Source: Floricoccus tropicus (GTDB lineage Bacteria; Bacillota; Bacilli; Lactobacillales; Streptococcaceae). From it: a DNA stretch of 64,000 bases. Where the stretch lies: contig NZ_MKIR01000004.1 of the NCBI RefSeq assembly GCF_001832905.1, positions 1-64,000 of the forward strand. The letters run 5' to 3'. Below the pieces are notes generated by a model that was given only the letters and a program-made list of their open reading frames with translations, had not been told where the DNA came from and made no database searches. This document shows positions 36,262 through 44,985 of the stretch, piece by piece; positions within the stretch are counted from its first letter, which is position 1, and every line of letters begins with the position of its first letter. The translations under genes were made by a program, and so were the position numbers.

Positions 36262-37821
36262 TTATTTTTTCTTCTTACGACCTTTTTGCATTTTCTTTTG
36301 GGCGCGTTTCATGGCTGAGTTCATTGCCATTTTACCCATGCGTCCTTTAAGTCCTCCACCAAACATTGCTGAAAGATCTGGCATTTCTCCTCCAGCTAGG
36401 TCACCTAAATCACCTAGGTCTCCAAGTTGAGACATATCTGGCATTCCATTAGGCATATTCATACCTTTTGGCATATTAGGCATCTTACCGCCTCCCATTT
36501 GTCCTAAAAGAGAATTCATGTCACCATTCATGATACCTTGCATCATTTTTTTAGATTGATTAAACTGTTTGATAAGTTTATTCACTTCAATAAAAGTATT
36601 ACCACTACCAGCTGCAATTCTACGACGACGACTTGGTGAAAGAATATCTGGATTCTCACGTTCTTCTGGGGTCATAGAAAGAACCATTGCACGTTTTCTT
36701 GCGATTTCTTTTGGATCTACTTTAACATCAGAAATTCCTGGCATTGATGACATTCCTGGAATCATTTTCAAAATTTCATCAAGAGGTCCCATGTTTGTAA
36801 CTTGGTCTAACTGTTCAATGAAATCATTAAAGTCGAAAGTATTTTCTTTCATCTTTTGAGCAAGCTCAATACTTCTTTCTTCATCAAAGTCTTTTTGAGC
36901 TTTCTCAATCAGAGTAAGCATATCCCCCATACCAAGGATACGGCTACTCATACGTTCTGGATAAAATACTTCTAGGTCAGTTATTTTTTCACCAACACCG
37001 GCAAATTTAATTGGCTTACCTGTAATTTCACGAATTGAAAGTGCTGCCCCACCACGAGTATCACCATCAAGTTTTGTAACGATAACCCCTGTGATATCGA
37101 GACGTTCATTGAAAGTCTTAGCTACTTGTGCTGCAACTTGACCTGTCATTGCATCGACTACTAAAAGAATTTCTGTTGGATTTGCAACTTCTTTAATTTG
37201 CTCCAACTCATTCATCAATTTGTCATCAATTTCAAGACGACCGGCTGTATCGATTAAAACATAATCATTTTTATTTTGTTTAGCAAGCTCAAGCCCTTCT
37301 TTAACAATTTCAACTGGACTTACATCTGTCCCTTTATCAAATACAGGAACACCAACTTGATTACCAATAACTTTCAATTGTTCAATGGCTGCTGGACGAT
37401 AAACGTCAGCCGCAATCATTAATGGGCGTGCGTTTTCTTCTGTTTTAAGACGATTAGCTAATTTACCTGCGAAAGTTGTTTTACCAGCCCCTTGCAAACC
37501 AACCATCATAATAACCGTTGGAATTTTTGGTGATTTTTGAAGTTGAGATTCACCACCACCAAGAATTTCTGTCAGTTCATCATCAACAATTTTCAGAACT
37601 TGTTGTGCTGGATCAAGAGCTTCGCTAACTTCAAATCCAGTAGCACGTTCTCTTACTTTTCTTACAAAAGATTTAACAACAGGAAGTGCAACGTCGGCCT
37701 CTAATAGGGCCAAGCGAATTTCCTTAGTAACTTGTGCAATGTCTTCTTCTGTTAGTTTTCTTTTTCCGCGGAGGTTTTTAAACACTCCCTGCATGCGTTC
37801 TGTTAAATTTTCAAATGCCAT
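36262..37821 (-). CDS. ffh: Signal recognition particle protein Ffh (SRP54)
   Basis: 519 residues: N domain, G domain with GLQGAGKTTFAGKLA (about 107-119), DTAGR and TKLDGDTRGG motifs, then a Met- and Gly-rich M domain (PNMPKGMNMPNGMPDM and similar) ending in a Lys-rich tail. It binds signal sequences and 4.5S RNA and targets nascent membrane proteins to FtsY. It follows ylxM as in other Firmicutes. Confidence 0.98.
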   Translation of the reverse strand: MAFENLTERMQGVFKNLRGKRKLTEEDIAQVTKEIRLALLEADVALPVVKSFVRKVRERATGFEVSEALDPAQQVLKIVDDELTEILGGGESQLQKSPKIPTVIMMVGLQGAGKTTFAGKLANRLKTEENARPLMIAADVYRPAAIEQLKVIGNQVGVPVFDKGTDVSPVEIVKEGLELAKQNKNDYVLIDTAGRLEIDDKLMNELEQIKEVANPTEILLVVDAMTGQVAAQVAKTFNERLDITGVIVTKLDGDTRGGAALSIREITGKPIKFAGVGEKITDLEVFYPERMSSRILGMGDMLTLIEKAQKDFDEERSIELAQKMKENTFDFNDFIEQLDQVTNMGPLDEILKMIPGMSSMPGISDVKVDPKEIARKRAMVLSMTPEERENPDILSPSRRRRIAAGSGNTFIEVNKLIKQFNQSKKMMQGIMNGDMNSLLGQMGGGKMPNMPKGMNMPNGMPDMSQLGDLGDLGDLAGGEMPDLSAMFGGGLKGRMGKMAMNSAMKRAQKKMQKGRKKKK

Positions 37822-37852
37822 TTTAATTTCCTATTCTTCTTAAATTACTTTT

Positions 37853-38182
37853 TTATTCTTCGTCAATGAGTTGAAGCTCTTGTAACTTTGTCTTTAGGTA
37901 ATCATCTTCTGAGTATTTCTCCAAAAGATTTTCGATCATCTGACCTCTAACGATATAATTCGAGTAAAGGTGTAGCTTCTGCTCATATCCTTCTAACACT
38001 TTTTCGGTTCTCTTTATGTTATCATAGACAGCTTGTCTACTGATTCCATACTCTTCGGCGATTTCCGCTAATGAATAATTATCAGCATAATAGAGTTCAA
38101 TGTAGTTCATCTGTTTTTCAGTTAAAAGAGCCGCGTAAAATTCAAAGAGCGAATTCATACGATTGGTTTTTTCTATCTCCAA
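37853..38182 (-). CDS. ylxM: YlxM family DNA-binding/SRP-associated protein
   Basis: 109 residues from a TTG start behind AAGGAG; the resulting [20 protein letters not shown] matches known streptococcal YlxM starts, so TTG is preferred over ATG 38158. A sigma-70 region-4-like helix-turn-helix ([23 protein letters not shown]) is clear. In Streptococcus mutans YlxM influences SRP assembly. It lies 31 bases before ffh. Confidence 0.95.
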   Translation of the reverse strand: MEIEKTNRMNSLFEFYAALLTEKQMNYIELYYADNYSLAEIAEEYGISRQAVYDNIKRTEKVLEGYEQKLHLYSNYIVRGQMIENLLEKYSEDDYLKTKLQELQLIDEE

Positions 38183-38303
38183 AATCTGCTCCTTTTTTTT
38201 ATTTAATAGTCAAAAAAATAAATTTTTTCAACTTACTCTTTCCATTATACCAAAAAATTGATTATAATAAGAGAGTATTACATTAAAATTTAAGGGCAAA
38301 ATT

Positions 38304-39218
38304 ATGAAAATTAAGTTCAAGAACGTTATCGTCTATACTATATGTTATTTTTTAGCTGTCTTAGCTGTAGTTATCATAAGTAATAACTACTATATTGCTA
38401 GTGATACTGATAATCTAGTAAATGAAGCCTATAAGGTGGATAAGGATTTAACTAATGGAAAACCAATTCGTTTTGATGATATCAAGGTTGAAACATTCAC
38501 AAAAGATCAAACGAGTGATAAAGATATTGCGATCTTAAAAGATGGTGCTGCTACATCACGTGTAATTAAAAAAGATACAATTTCTGTAGCAATTCCACGT
38601 TATGTTGACAACCAAATTATCGGATATCTTAGAATTACCGACAAGAAGACTGATGATTCATTTATTATTACTTTGTTTGTGATATTTGCACTAATAATTT
38701 ACTTAGTTTGGTTGCTTCAATTCTATCTAAGATATACAAAATCAAAAGAATATATGGAAAATCTTGTAGCTAAAATTAAGGCCATATCTAGAAATCCTCT
38801 TGAACAAAGCTACCTAATTACAGATGAAACTGATCCTATAACTAAGGAACTTAACAAACTTGGTGAAAAAATACAACATCAAGCAATATCAACTCGTCCG
38901 AAGAAAGAGAATCTTTATGAATTTATAGAATTCTTTGATTTTCCAATTTTTATTTATAATGGAAAAGGCTCAATAAAACGTTATAACGAAGCTTTTAAAG
39001 GAGATTTTTCTGCAGGAGAAAGTCTTGATATGTTTTCACAGGATGCCGATTTCTTAACCTTCTTAGTTAGTAAACTTGTTGACCCTGAATTAGATGCAAA
39101 AGAATTTCATTTTGATCATAAAAAATCTGACTACATTGTACACTTACAACCAATCCCCGATTTAACGGATAATATATTAGTTACTATGCAAGAAGTCACA
39201 AGTTTAAAAAATAACTAA
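38304..39218 (+). CDS. Membrane PAS protein resembling a PhoR/WalK-type sensor without kinase domain
   Basis: 304 residues. TM1 (about 8-26), an outside domain of about 90 residues, TM2 (about 119-143), a helical linker, and a PAS-like domain (about 200-300: LYEFIEFFDFPIFIYNGKGSIKRYNEAF). The protein stops right after the PAS exit segment (VTMQEVTSLKNN), where sensor kinases continue into the H-box. No HisKA or ATPase domain follows in any frame; the next gene is an unrelated LapA-type protein. AAGGG precedes the ATG, so it looks like a real gene. Possibly a signal modulator or an ancestral truncation. Confidence 0.7.
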   Translation: MKIKFKNVIVYTICYFLAVLAVVIISNNYYIASDTDNLVNEAYKVDKDLTNGKPIRFDDIKVETFTKDQTSDKDIAILKDGAATSRVIKKDTISVAIPRYVDNQIIGYLRITDKKTDDSFIITLFVIFALIIYLVWLLQFYLRYTKSKEYMENLVAKIKAISRNPLEQSYLITDETDPITKELNKLGEKIQHQAISTRPKKENLYEFIEFFDFPIFIYNGKGSIKRYNEAFKGDFSAGESLDMFSQDADFLTFLVSKLVDPELDAKEFHFDHKKSDYIVHLQPIPDLTDNILVTMQEVTSLKNN

Positions 39219-39270
39219 TTTTTGATTTATTTTAAAAAAATCTATAAAATCATAATTGGAGGTTATACAT

Positions 39271-39543
39271 ATGAAAAAAATATTAGATATTATTGCAAGA
39301 ATTGTTGCCGTTGTTATCGTTGTATTAGTTATTGTGGTAATTTGTTTAAATTTAAGACCAATTGAACTTTCATTTTTCGTTTGGCATGCAGATATCCCAC
39401 TTGCAGTATTAATTGCAGTTCTTTTCCTAATTGGTGCTATACTTGGGCTAATTCTTAAAAAAGGAAATATAAGTAAACGTGCTCAACGTGTAGAAAGTGA
39501 TATTAACTCTACAATTGCAGATATAAAAGAGTTAACTAAATAA
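39271..39543 (+). CDS. LapA-domain (DUF1049) membrane protein
   Basis: 90 residues from ATG 39271, preceded by GGAGG eight bases upstream. Two membrane segments (about 5-26 and 38-60) enclose the LNLRPIELSFFVWHADIPLAVL stretch typical of LapA/YrvD-like proteins; a short charged helix ends it. In other bacteria LapA proteins work in envelope assembly; role here unknown. Confidence 0.8.
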   Translation: MKKILDIIARIVAVVIVVLVIVVICLNLRPIELSFFVWHADIPLAVLIAVLFLIGAILGLILKKGNISKRAQRVESDINSTIADIKELTK

Positions 39544-39548
39544 AATGA

Positions 39549-39583
39549 AATACCTGTCCTATTAATTAGGCAGGTATTTTTTA
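39549..39583. terminator. Bidirectional terminator
   Basis: AAATACCTG/CAGGTATTT with inner CCTA/TAGG between convergent genes; T run on the plus strand. Confidence 0.88.
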
Positions 39584-39585
39584 GT

Positions 39586-40374
39586 CTAAAGCATATCTAA
39601 ATTTCCATTTTTTATAGCTACTTTTTCCATAATATGAAGAACTACAACTGCTATTAATAGATAAACAAACCCAAGAATCATTTCAGCTTTCAATGGATTT
39701 AAAAATCCAACTTGCATATTACCATCCATAATTGATTGAGCTACTGAAATTGATCTTGTGAGTGGCAATATGGGTGGAATAAACTGAAATACTTTTGGCA
39801 AGGAAGAAATAGGAAAATTTGCACCTGTAAATATCAATAAAATTTGGCTTGCTGTATTTGTAACCAAATGGACTTCGGTACTTACTAGAATAAAACAAGA
39901 AAATAAAAAACCAAAACTCATAGAGACAAAAACTGCAACCAGTAAAACCAGTAAAAACTCAAGAACCTTACTAGTCGTCCAGGAAATATGTAAGAGGAGA
40001 CTAATTACTGTTACACCAATAAACACGGACAATAATGATTGAATTATTGTCGAAAATGCACTGGTAAATGAAATTTCCCAAAGCTTGGTCTTTGAAGCTA
40101 TAAGTAAGGATAAGGTTCCATTGTGTTTTTCTGATGATAGTAGAAATCCTACCCTATAAATAGCTGTGAATGCGACGACTAAAAGTGAATTACCTATCAT
40201 CCACCTTGATACTTTCTCAGGTCCATAGGCATAATAAGCAATTAGTGAGTAACAAAGCATTTGTAAAATTGGTAATGACAAGTCCACCATTAGATATGTG
40301 CGCCAATCAGAAATTATTGAATCTCTCTTATAAGAAAATTTTATTCGGCGAAAAAATCTATTTATAACTTCCAT
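39586..40374 (-). CDS. ABC-2 type transporter permease 2
   Basis: 262 residues with about six membrane segments and an amphipathic N-terminal stretch (EVINRFFRRIKFSYKRD). Its start abuts the end of the previous permease (one-base overlap). Weak similarity to daunorubicin-resistance-type permeases (the LLIFTGANFPISSLPKVFQFIPPILPLTRS segment is characteristic). Probably forms a heterodimer with permease 1. Confidence 0.82.
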   Translation of the reverse strand: MEVINRFFRRIKFSYKRDSIISDWRTYLMVDLSLPILQMLCYSLIAYYAYGPEKVSRWMIGNSLLVVAFTAIYRVGFLLSSEKHNGTLSLLIASKTKLWEISFTSAFSTIIQSLLSVFIGVTVISLLLHISWTTSKVLEFLLVLLVAVFVSMSFGFLFSCFILVSTEVHLVTNTASQILLIFTGANFPISSLPKVFQFIPPILPLTRSISVAQSIMDGNMQVGFLNPLKAEMILGFVYLLIAVVVLHIMEKVAIKNGNLDML

Positions 40375-41144
40375 CAGAAAACCTCCAAACTAGCATTTAT
40401 TCTACATAAGGCATCAATACGTTCAAAAATATAATAGGACAAAACAAAGTATATTACTGTAATTATCGATAATCCTAAAGTATTTTGTATCATTTCAGCA
40501 CTTTTACCACCATTTATTGCTAGTTCAAATCCTTTCATTGCCCATGAAGGACTTAAAATCATTGATAACCATTGTAAGGGTTGAGGGAGAATTGAGATAG
40601 GAAAAACCATACCAGATAAAATTGTCATTGGATATTCAATAAAATTCATCAAGATTCTTATCTTTCTTGATATTGTAAAAAGTCCAGAAAGAATAAGAGC
40701 CAAAGCTACCATGGATAAAATAGTTAACAAAATAATCAAAATTAGATATGGAATATTTACAAACTTAATAGGAAGAGCAAAAACAACTCCTACAACAAAC
40801 ATACTTATAAAAAACGAAACTACTCCCCAGATAGTGTTACCTAGTATTTTTCCCAAAACGATAGTTTTGAAGCCAATTGGTGCTGTAAATAATATTGGAA
40901 GTGTTCCAACCCATTTTTCACGATCAATGTCACTAGCTGATGAAAAGCAAATACTTGACCAAAAAGTTGTCATTCCTGAACCAAGAAAAGCATAAAGAGT
41001 GAAATCTGAAATACTTTTATTTTTATAAATCATACCGAGGAGAAAACCTGCAAATATTGGTCCTAAAAAGACGCAAAAGCGAAACATGGGTCGTGCAATT
41101 GATTGTTTCATCTGCACGATTGCACTTGTGATTATTGCTCTCAA
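40374..41144 (-). CDS. ABC-2 type transporter permease 1
   Basis: 256 residues, about six membrane segments, with the ABC-2 segment IEYPMTILSGMVFPISILPQPLQWLSMILSPSWAMKG. Encoded directly after the ATPase. Export of a drug, peptide or lipid is plausible; no substrate clue is visible. Confidence 0.82.
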   Translation of the reverse strand: MRAIITSAIVQMKQSIARPMFRFCVFLGPIFAGFLLGMIYKNKSISDFTLYAFLGSGMTTFWSSICFSSASDIDREKWVGTLPILFTAPIGFKTIVLGKILGNTIWGVVSFFISMFVVGVVFALPIKFVNIPYLILIILLTILSMVALALILSGLFTISRKIRILMNFIEYPMTILSGMVFPISILPQPLQWLSMILSPSWAMKGFELAINGGKSAEMIQNTLGLSIITVIYFVLSYYIFERIDALCRINASLEVF

Positions 41145-41145
41145 A

Positions 41146-41958
41146 TCAGTCTCCTCCCAACAATTCTACATAGATATCCTCAAGATTAACCTCTAATTTT
41201 TGACGTTTGCGTTCCCCATTTTCAATTTCTTTTCTTCTAATAATTTCCTGTCGTCTTTCAACCGATAGAAGATTTTGAAGTCCAGCCACCGTATCGAGAG
41301 CAACAATTTCACCTTTATTAATGATTGCTATACGGTCACAAAGCTCCTCTGCTTCTGCTAGATAGTGAGTCGTGAGCACAATTGTCGTTCCATTATCTGC
41401 TAACTTTCGAATAAGTTCCCGCAATTCACGCGCTCCAATAGGATCAAGACCAATACTCGGTTCGTCCAGAAAAATTATTTCCGGGTCATTCAATAATGCA
41501 CGGGCAGTTTGAAGCCTCTGCTTCATTCCTTTAGAAAATTTTTCCACTAACTTGTTCCCTGTATCTTCCAAGCCAACTAGCTTAAGCAAACGTGGTATTT
41601 CCTCCTTCTGCCTACTTAAAGGAATCTTATACAAATCAGCAAAATAGGCAAGATTATCATAGGCTGAAAGTCTCCAGTAAAGACTTCTCTCACCACCAAA
41701 GACAAAATTTATATGCTCCCTCACTTCATCTTCTTGCCCAAAAGTATCAAACCCCATAACTTTCGCCGTACCATCTGTTGGTGCAAGCATAGTTGATAGA
41801 ATCTTCATGGTAGTCGTTTTCCCAGCACCGTTAGGGCCTAATAAACCAAAAATCTCTCCCTTCTTAACAGCAAATGAAATTCCTTTGAGAGCATGGAAAT
41901 CTTCATTTTTATTCACTTTGAATGAACGCTTTAAGTTTTTAACTTCTATATAATCCAT
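41146..41958 (-). CDS. ABC exporter ATPase (drug-resistance type)
   Basis: 270 residues from ATG 41958, behind AAGGAGAG. Walker A GPNGAGKTT (about 38-46), signature FSKGMKQRL, Walker B IIFLDEPSIGLDPIGA, and an extended C-terminal helix with RRQEIIRRKEIENGERKRQ. The NatA/DrrA group. First gene of a three-gene operon divergent from an rgg-like regulator, which suggests Rgg control. Confidence 0.88.
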   Translation of the reverse strand: MDYIEVKNLKRSFKVNKNEDFHALKGISFAVKKGEIFGLLGPNGAGKTTTMKILSTMLAPTDGTAKVMGFDTFGQEDEVREHINFVFGGERSLYWRLSAYDNLAYFADLYKIPLSRQKEEIPRLLKLVGLEDTGNKLVEKFSKGMKQRLQTARALLNDPEIIFLDEPSIGLDPIGARELRELIRKLADNGTTIVLTTHYLAEAEELCDRIAIINKGEIVALDTVAGLQNLLSVERRQEIIRRKEIENGERKRQKLEVNLEDIYVELLGGD

Positions 41959-42075
41959 AAATCTCTCCTTTATACTTAAAGAAATTATAGACCACAAAAA
42001 AAGAGAATCTTCTTTTCTGTGGAAATATGCAGAAAAGATAATTAAATATTGCCTAGTATAATAATTAAAGATAAG

Positions 42076-42102
42076 ATACATAAATGACTTTTATTTATGT
42101 AT
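42076..42102. promoter_or_regulatory. Perfect 9-bp inverted repeat before the rgg-like gene
   Basis: ATACATAAA, nine bases, TTTATGTAT. The right arm overlaps TATAAT (42100-42105), a likely -10 of the rgg-like gene. Candidate operator for autoregulation. Confidence 0.5.
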
Positions 42103-42137
42103 AATGAATAATTGAATACAAATGATAGGATATATAT

Positions 42138-43013
42138 ATGCAAAAACTTGGTGAAAATCTTAGAAAAATACGGAAGAGTAGAAATATGTCAGTGGAACAA
42201 GTAGCAAAAGGAATTGCTTCTTATTCCTCTATTGCTTCTTTTGAACGTGGTGAAAGTTTATTATCACTTGATGTTTTAATAAAGCTCTTAGACAGATTAA
42301 ATATTTCCATCACTGAGTTTCTAAATCTTGCTGAAATTTCAGATACAAGCTTTTCGAAACAATACAGAGAATTTGCCTTGACTGCATATTCGGAAGATAT
42401 GAATTTAATGGAAAAAATTGTAAATAATCTTGAAAAACAAACAAATTTTGACCATGTACAAGAAAGACTATCTTACTTGAACTATAAAATACTGCTAAGT
42501 TGGACAAATCAAGAATTTAAAATATCTCAAAATGACGAAGAATTTCTTTTGAACTATTTTTGGAACTGCGAAATTTGGACTGATTTTGATAATACACTTC
42601 TTTGCCATTCTATAAATTTTTTAAACTCAGATAATATTTTGATTTTCTGTAAGGAACTAATGAAAAATATTGAGGAACTTAATTTTGAAGGAAGTCACAC
42701 ATATAGTAGACTGAGGACTATTCTAAATGGTATGTATACTCTGTGGGATAGGCATGAAATCGAAAAATGTAAATTCATTATTGATTGGGCACTTAAAAAT
42801 ATCAGATATAATCACTTTAGAGAATTATCATTTTTTAAAGTATTTGATAACTTTGTAAAATATAGAGAAACAAAAAATCCTCAACTGCTTATTGAAGTTG
42901 AGTCGGTTATAAATTATCTACATTTCATGGGCAATTTTTCAAAATATGAGTATTTTAAAGAGGAACTAGAAAAATTAAAGGAAGATAAAATCAAAAAATC
43001 TGCTGGAAACTAA
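42138..43013 (+). CDS. Rgg/MutR-family transcription regulator
   Basis: 291 residues: an XRE helix-turn-helix (about 5-60; LRKIRKSRNMSVEQVAKGIASYSSIASFERGES) followed by an all-helical region typical of the Rgg peptide-binding repeat domain (about 70-285). Rgg proteins are common in streptococci and lactobacilli and answer to short hydrophobic peptides or act alone. No SHP-like peptide gene is visible nearby. The divergent ABC exporter is the likeliest target. Confidence 0.87.
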   Translation: MQKLGENLRKIRKSRNMSVEQVAKGIASYSSIASFERGESLLSLDVLIKLLDRLNISITEFLNLAEISDTSFSKQYREFALTAYSEDMNLMEKIVNNLEKQTNFDHVQERLSYLNYKILLSWTNQEFKISQNDEEFLLNYFWNCEIWTDFDNTLLCHSINFLNSDNILIFCKELMKNIEELNFEGSHTYSRLRTILNGMYTLWDRHEIEKCKFIIDWALKNIRYNHFRELSFFKVFDNFVKYRETKNPQLLIEVESVINYLHFMGNFSKYEYFKEELEKLKEDKIKKSAGN

Positions 43014-43030
43014 TCCAACAGATTATCTTT

Positions 43031-43726
43031 TTATCGTTCAAGGAAGAATTCAAATCTATCCCCCGCATATTGACTGAGTACAAATTCAAATGGTGTATCG
43101 TCTGTAAAATATGATGTTTGAGTCAAGCTCAATATTGCTTGACCTTTTTTCATTTTCAGATAATCAGCAATTTTTCCATTTGCAATTTTAGATGAAATTA
43201 CTTGTTCACTTCGACCTATTTCACGACCGCTTGCAACTAATGTTTTAAAGAAATGATTGGCTACATCTTGTCTATCAAAATCTGAAATTAAAAGATATGG
43301 AATACTTGCTACTTCATAACAAATTGGAACATCGTCAGCATAACGGATTCTCTCCATACGAATAATTTGTGCACCTGACTTAAGATTAAGTTTTTCAACT
43401 TCAATTTCATTTGCGGCGGTCTTTGTATAAGCTAAAACCTCGCTTCGTGGTTGCTTACCTTGACTTTGAATAATTTCTGTAAAACTCGTTGTTCCACGCA
43501 TTCTTTCACGTACGCGTTGACTAGATACATAAGTTCCTGATCCAGCACGACGTTCAAGAATTCCTTCATCAACAAGGGCAGTTACAGCTTGTCTTAATGT
43601 CATTCGACTAACATGGAATCTTTCAGACAATGCACGTTCACTTGGAAGTCTTGTTCCAATTGGCCATGTTTCATTCTCAATTTCTTGTTTTATTTCATCA
43701 TGAATTTTAATATAAACAGGTTTCAT
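43031..43726 (-). CDS. GntR/HutC-family regulator
   Basis: 231 residues: GntR winged helix (1-75; IKQEIENETWPIGTRLPSERALSERFHVSRMTLRQAVTALVDEGIL) and a UTRA effector domain (about 90-231). Such regulators usually sense sugar phosphates or amino-sugar derivatives. It overlaps the start of translation region of the upstream FUSC-type gene by 4 bases, so both are cotranscribed. Confidence 0.92.
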   Translation of the reverse strand: MKPVYIKIHDEIKQEIENETWPIGTRLPSERALSERFHVSRMTLRQAVTALVDEGILERRAGSGTYVSSQRVRERMRGTTSFTEIIQSQGKQPRSEVLAYTKTAANEIEVEKLNLKSGAQIIRMERIRYADDVPICYEVASIPYLLISDFDRQDVANHFFKTLVASGREIGRSEQVISSKIANGKIADYLKMKKGQAILSLTQTSYFTDDTPFEFVLSQYAGDRFEFFLER

Positions 43727-44382
43727 TTTTGCTCTTTCTCCTTAGTGCCAGTTTCAGCGCTATCTTTTCCTTTATTTTCACTCACTTTATTTATATCTTT
43801 ATCTTGATTATCTTCATCAACTTTTTTAGCGACATCGATTTCAATATTAAAATCTTTACCAATCTTTATAACTTTTTCGGTTACCATTTTTACTGGAGTA
43901 TCGTGGGTCCCTACTAAGTTCACAAAAATTGCGAATCCAACTCCAATAAAGGTATCAAGTACCCTGTTAAAAACATAGAGGATTGTTTCGCCTTCTGGAG
44001 TACCTAGTGAGATAATCAGAAATGATGCGCAAGCCCCTACTAAACCGGTATTCAAATTATATCCATCCATTATCACAATAATAATGATTAAAGAGATGGG
44101 GATTATAAATAACTTGACCCAAAAATTGTGTCCAGAATTGAAGTACAGCAAATAAAAAATAATAGAAAGAAGACCACCTAATCCAGCACCAATAAATCGC
44201 GATCCTGCTACATTGACTGTTGACTTAAAATCCCCTCTTACTGCTACAACCGCAGAAACTCCGGCTGCCATTGCTCCTTCAGGACGATTAGTAATTTGAC
44301 AAAAAATAAGAATCAACGCCATTGCAATTGCCGTTTTTATGGTTCGAAGTCCAAGACGAAAACGGCCAATTTGTATACTCAT
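43723..44382 (-). CDS. FUSC/aromatic-acid-exporter-type membrane protein (DUF939)
   Basis: 219 residues. Five to six membrane helices (about 15-160) with NRPEGAMAAGVSAVVAVRGDFKSTVNVAGSRFIGAGLGG, the family signature, then a charged cytosolic tail rich in Lys, Asp and Glu (about 165-219). Shorter than many family members, which have a larger soluble part. Exporter function is by family only. Confidence 0.8.
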   Translation of the reverse strand: MSIQIGRFRLGLRTIKTAIAMALILIFCQITNRPEGAMAAGVSAVVAVRGDFKSTVNVAGSRFIGAGLGGLLSIIFYLLYFNSGHNFWVKLFIIPISLIIIIVIMDGYNLNTGLVGACASFLIISLGTPEGETILYVFNRVLDTFIGVGFAIFVNLVGTHDTPVKMVTEKVIKIGKDFNIEIDVAKKVDEDNQDKDINKVSENKGKDSAETGTKEKEQK

Positions 44383-44601
44383 ACAGATCTTCCTTTGATT
44401 TTTATTTTTAACTATTGTACCATATTTTTTAAAGAATAGACTATACCAATTTACGATTTATTAATATTTTTATAAAAAAATCAATTTTATTTATTGTAGA
44501 ACCAATTTATTGAATTAATAAAGAGCTTGTGCTATATTTTCAAATAGACGGTTTCAATCTATACCAATGAATGGTAAAGAAAAAAACTTGACAGGTCTTG
44601 C

Positions 44602-44630
44602 AAAACAGAATTATTTTCTGTATAATTGAC
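44602..44630 (+). promoter_or_regulatory. Promoter of rpsT
   Basis: TTGCAA (44602-44607), 17-base spacer, TATAAT (about 44625-44630). The spacer contains CAGAA/TTCTG as an inverted repeat. The rest of 44383-44654 shows no gene or clear signal. Confidence 0.7.
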
Positions 44631-44654
44631 AAGTAATATTAAAAGGAGGAAGAC

Positions 44655-44909
44655 ATGGCAAATATTAAATCTGCAATCAAACGCGCTGAATTAAATGTTA
44701 AAGCAAATGAATTAAATTCAACTCAAAAATCAGCAATGCGTACTGCTATAAAGAAATTTGACGCAGCTGTAGCTGAAGGAGCTGACAACGTTCAAGAACT
44801 ATTCCAAAAAGCTAGTTCTGCAATTGACAAAGCTGAAACAAAAGGTTTGATCAAGAAAAACAAAGCAAGCCGTGATAAATCACGTCTAGCAGCTAAAATC
44901 GCTAAATAA
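44655..44909 (+). CDS. rpsT: 30S ribosomal protein S20
   Basis: 84 residues, [18 protein letters not shown] at the start and [15 protein letters not shown] at the end: clear S20, binding 16S rRNA near helix 44. AAAAGGAGGAAG precedes the ATG. It stands alone between its own promoter and a terminator. Confidence 0.98.
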   Translation: MANIKSAIKRAELNVKANELNSTQKSAMRTAIKKFDAAVAEGADNVQELFQKASSAIDKAETKGLIKKNKASRDKSRLAAKIAK

Positions 44910-44936
44910 TTCGGTCTACCGAGTTATTTTTTTATG

Positions 44937-44981
44937 AAAAAAAGGAAGTTGGGCAGATTAATCTACTAACTTCCTTTTTTC
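44937..44981. terminator. Bidirectional terminator between rpsT and recD2
   Basis: AAAAAAGGAAGTT/AACTTCCTTTTTT, perfect stem with A and T runs on both sides. Confidence 0.92.
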
Positions 44982-44985
44982 ATAT

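Noticed and set aside
41959-42081. 41-codon extension of the ABC ATPase, or a peptide gene for Rgg
   Set aside because: No ribosome binding site, not hydrophobic-peptide-like, and ATG 41958 has a perfect site.
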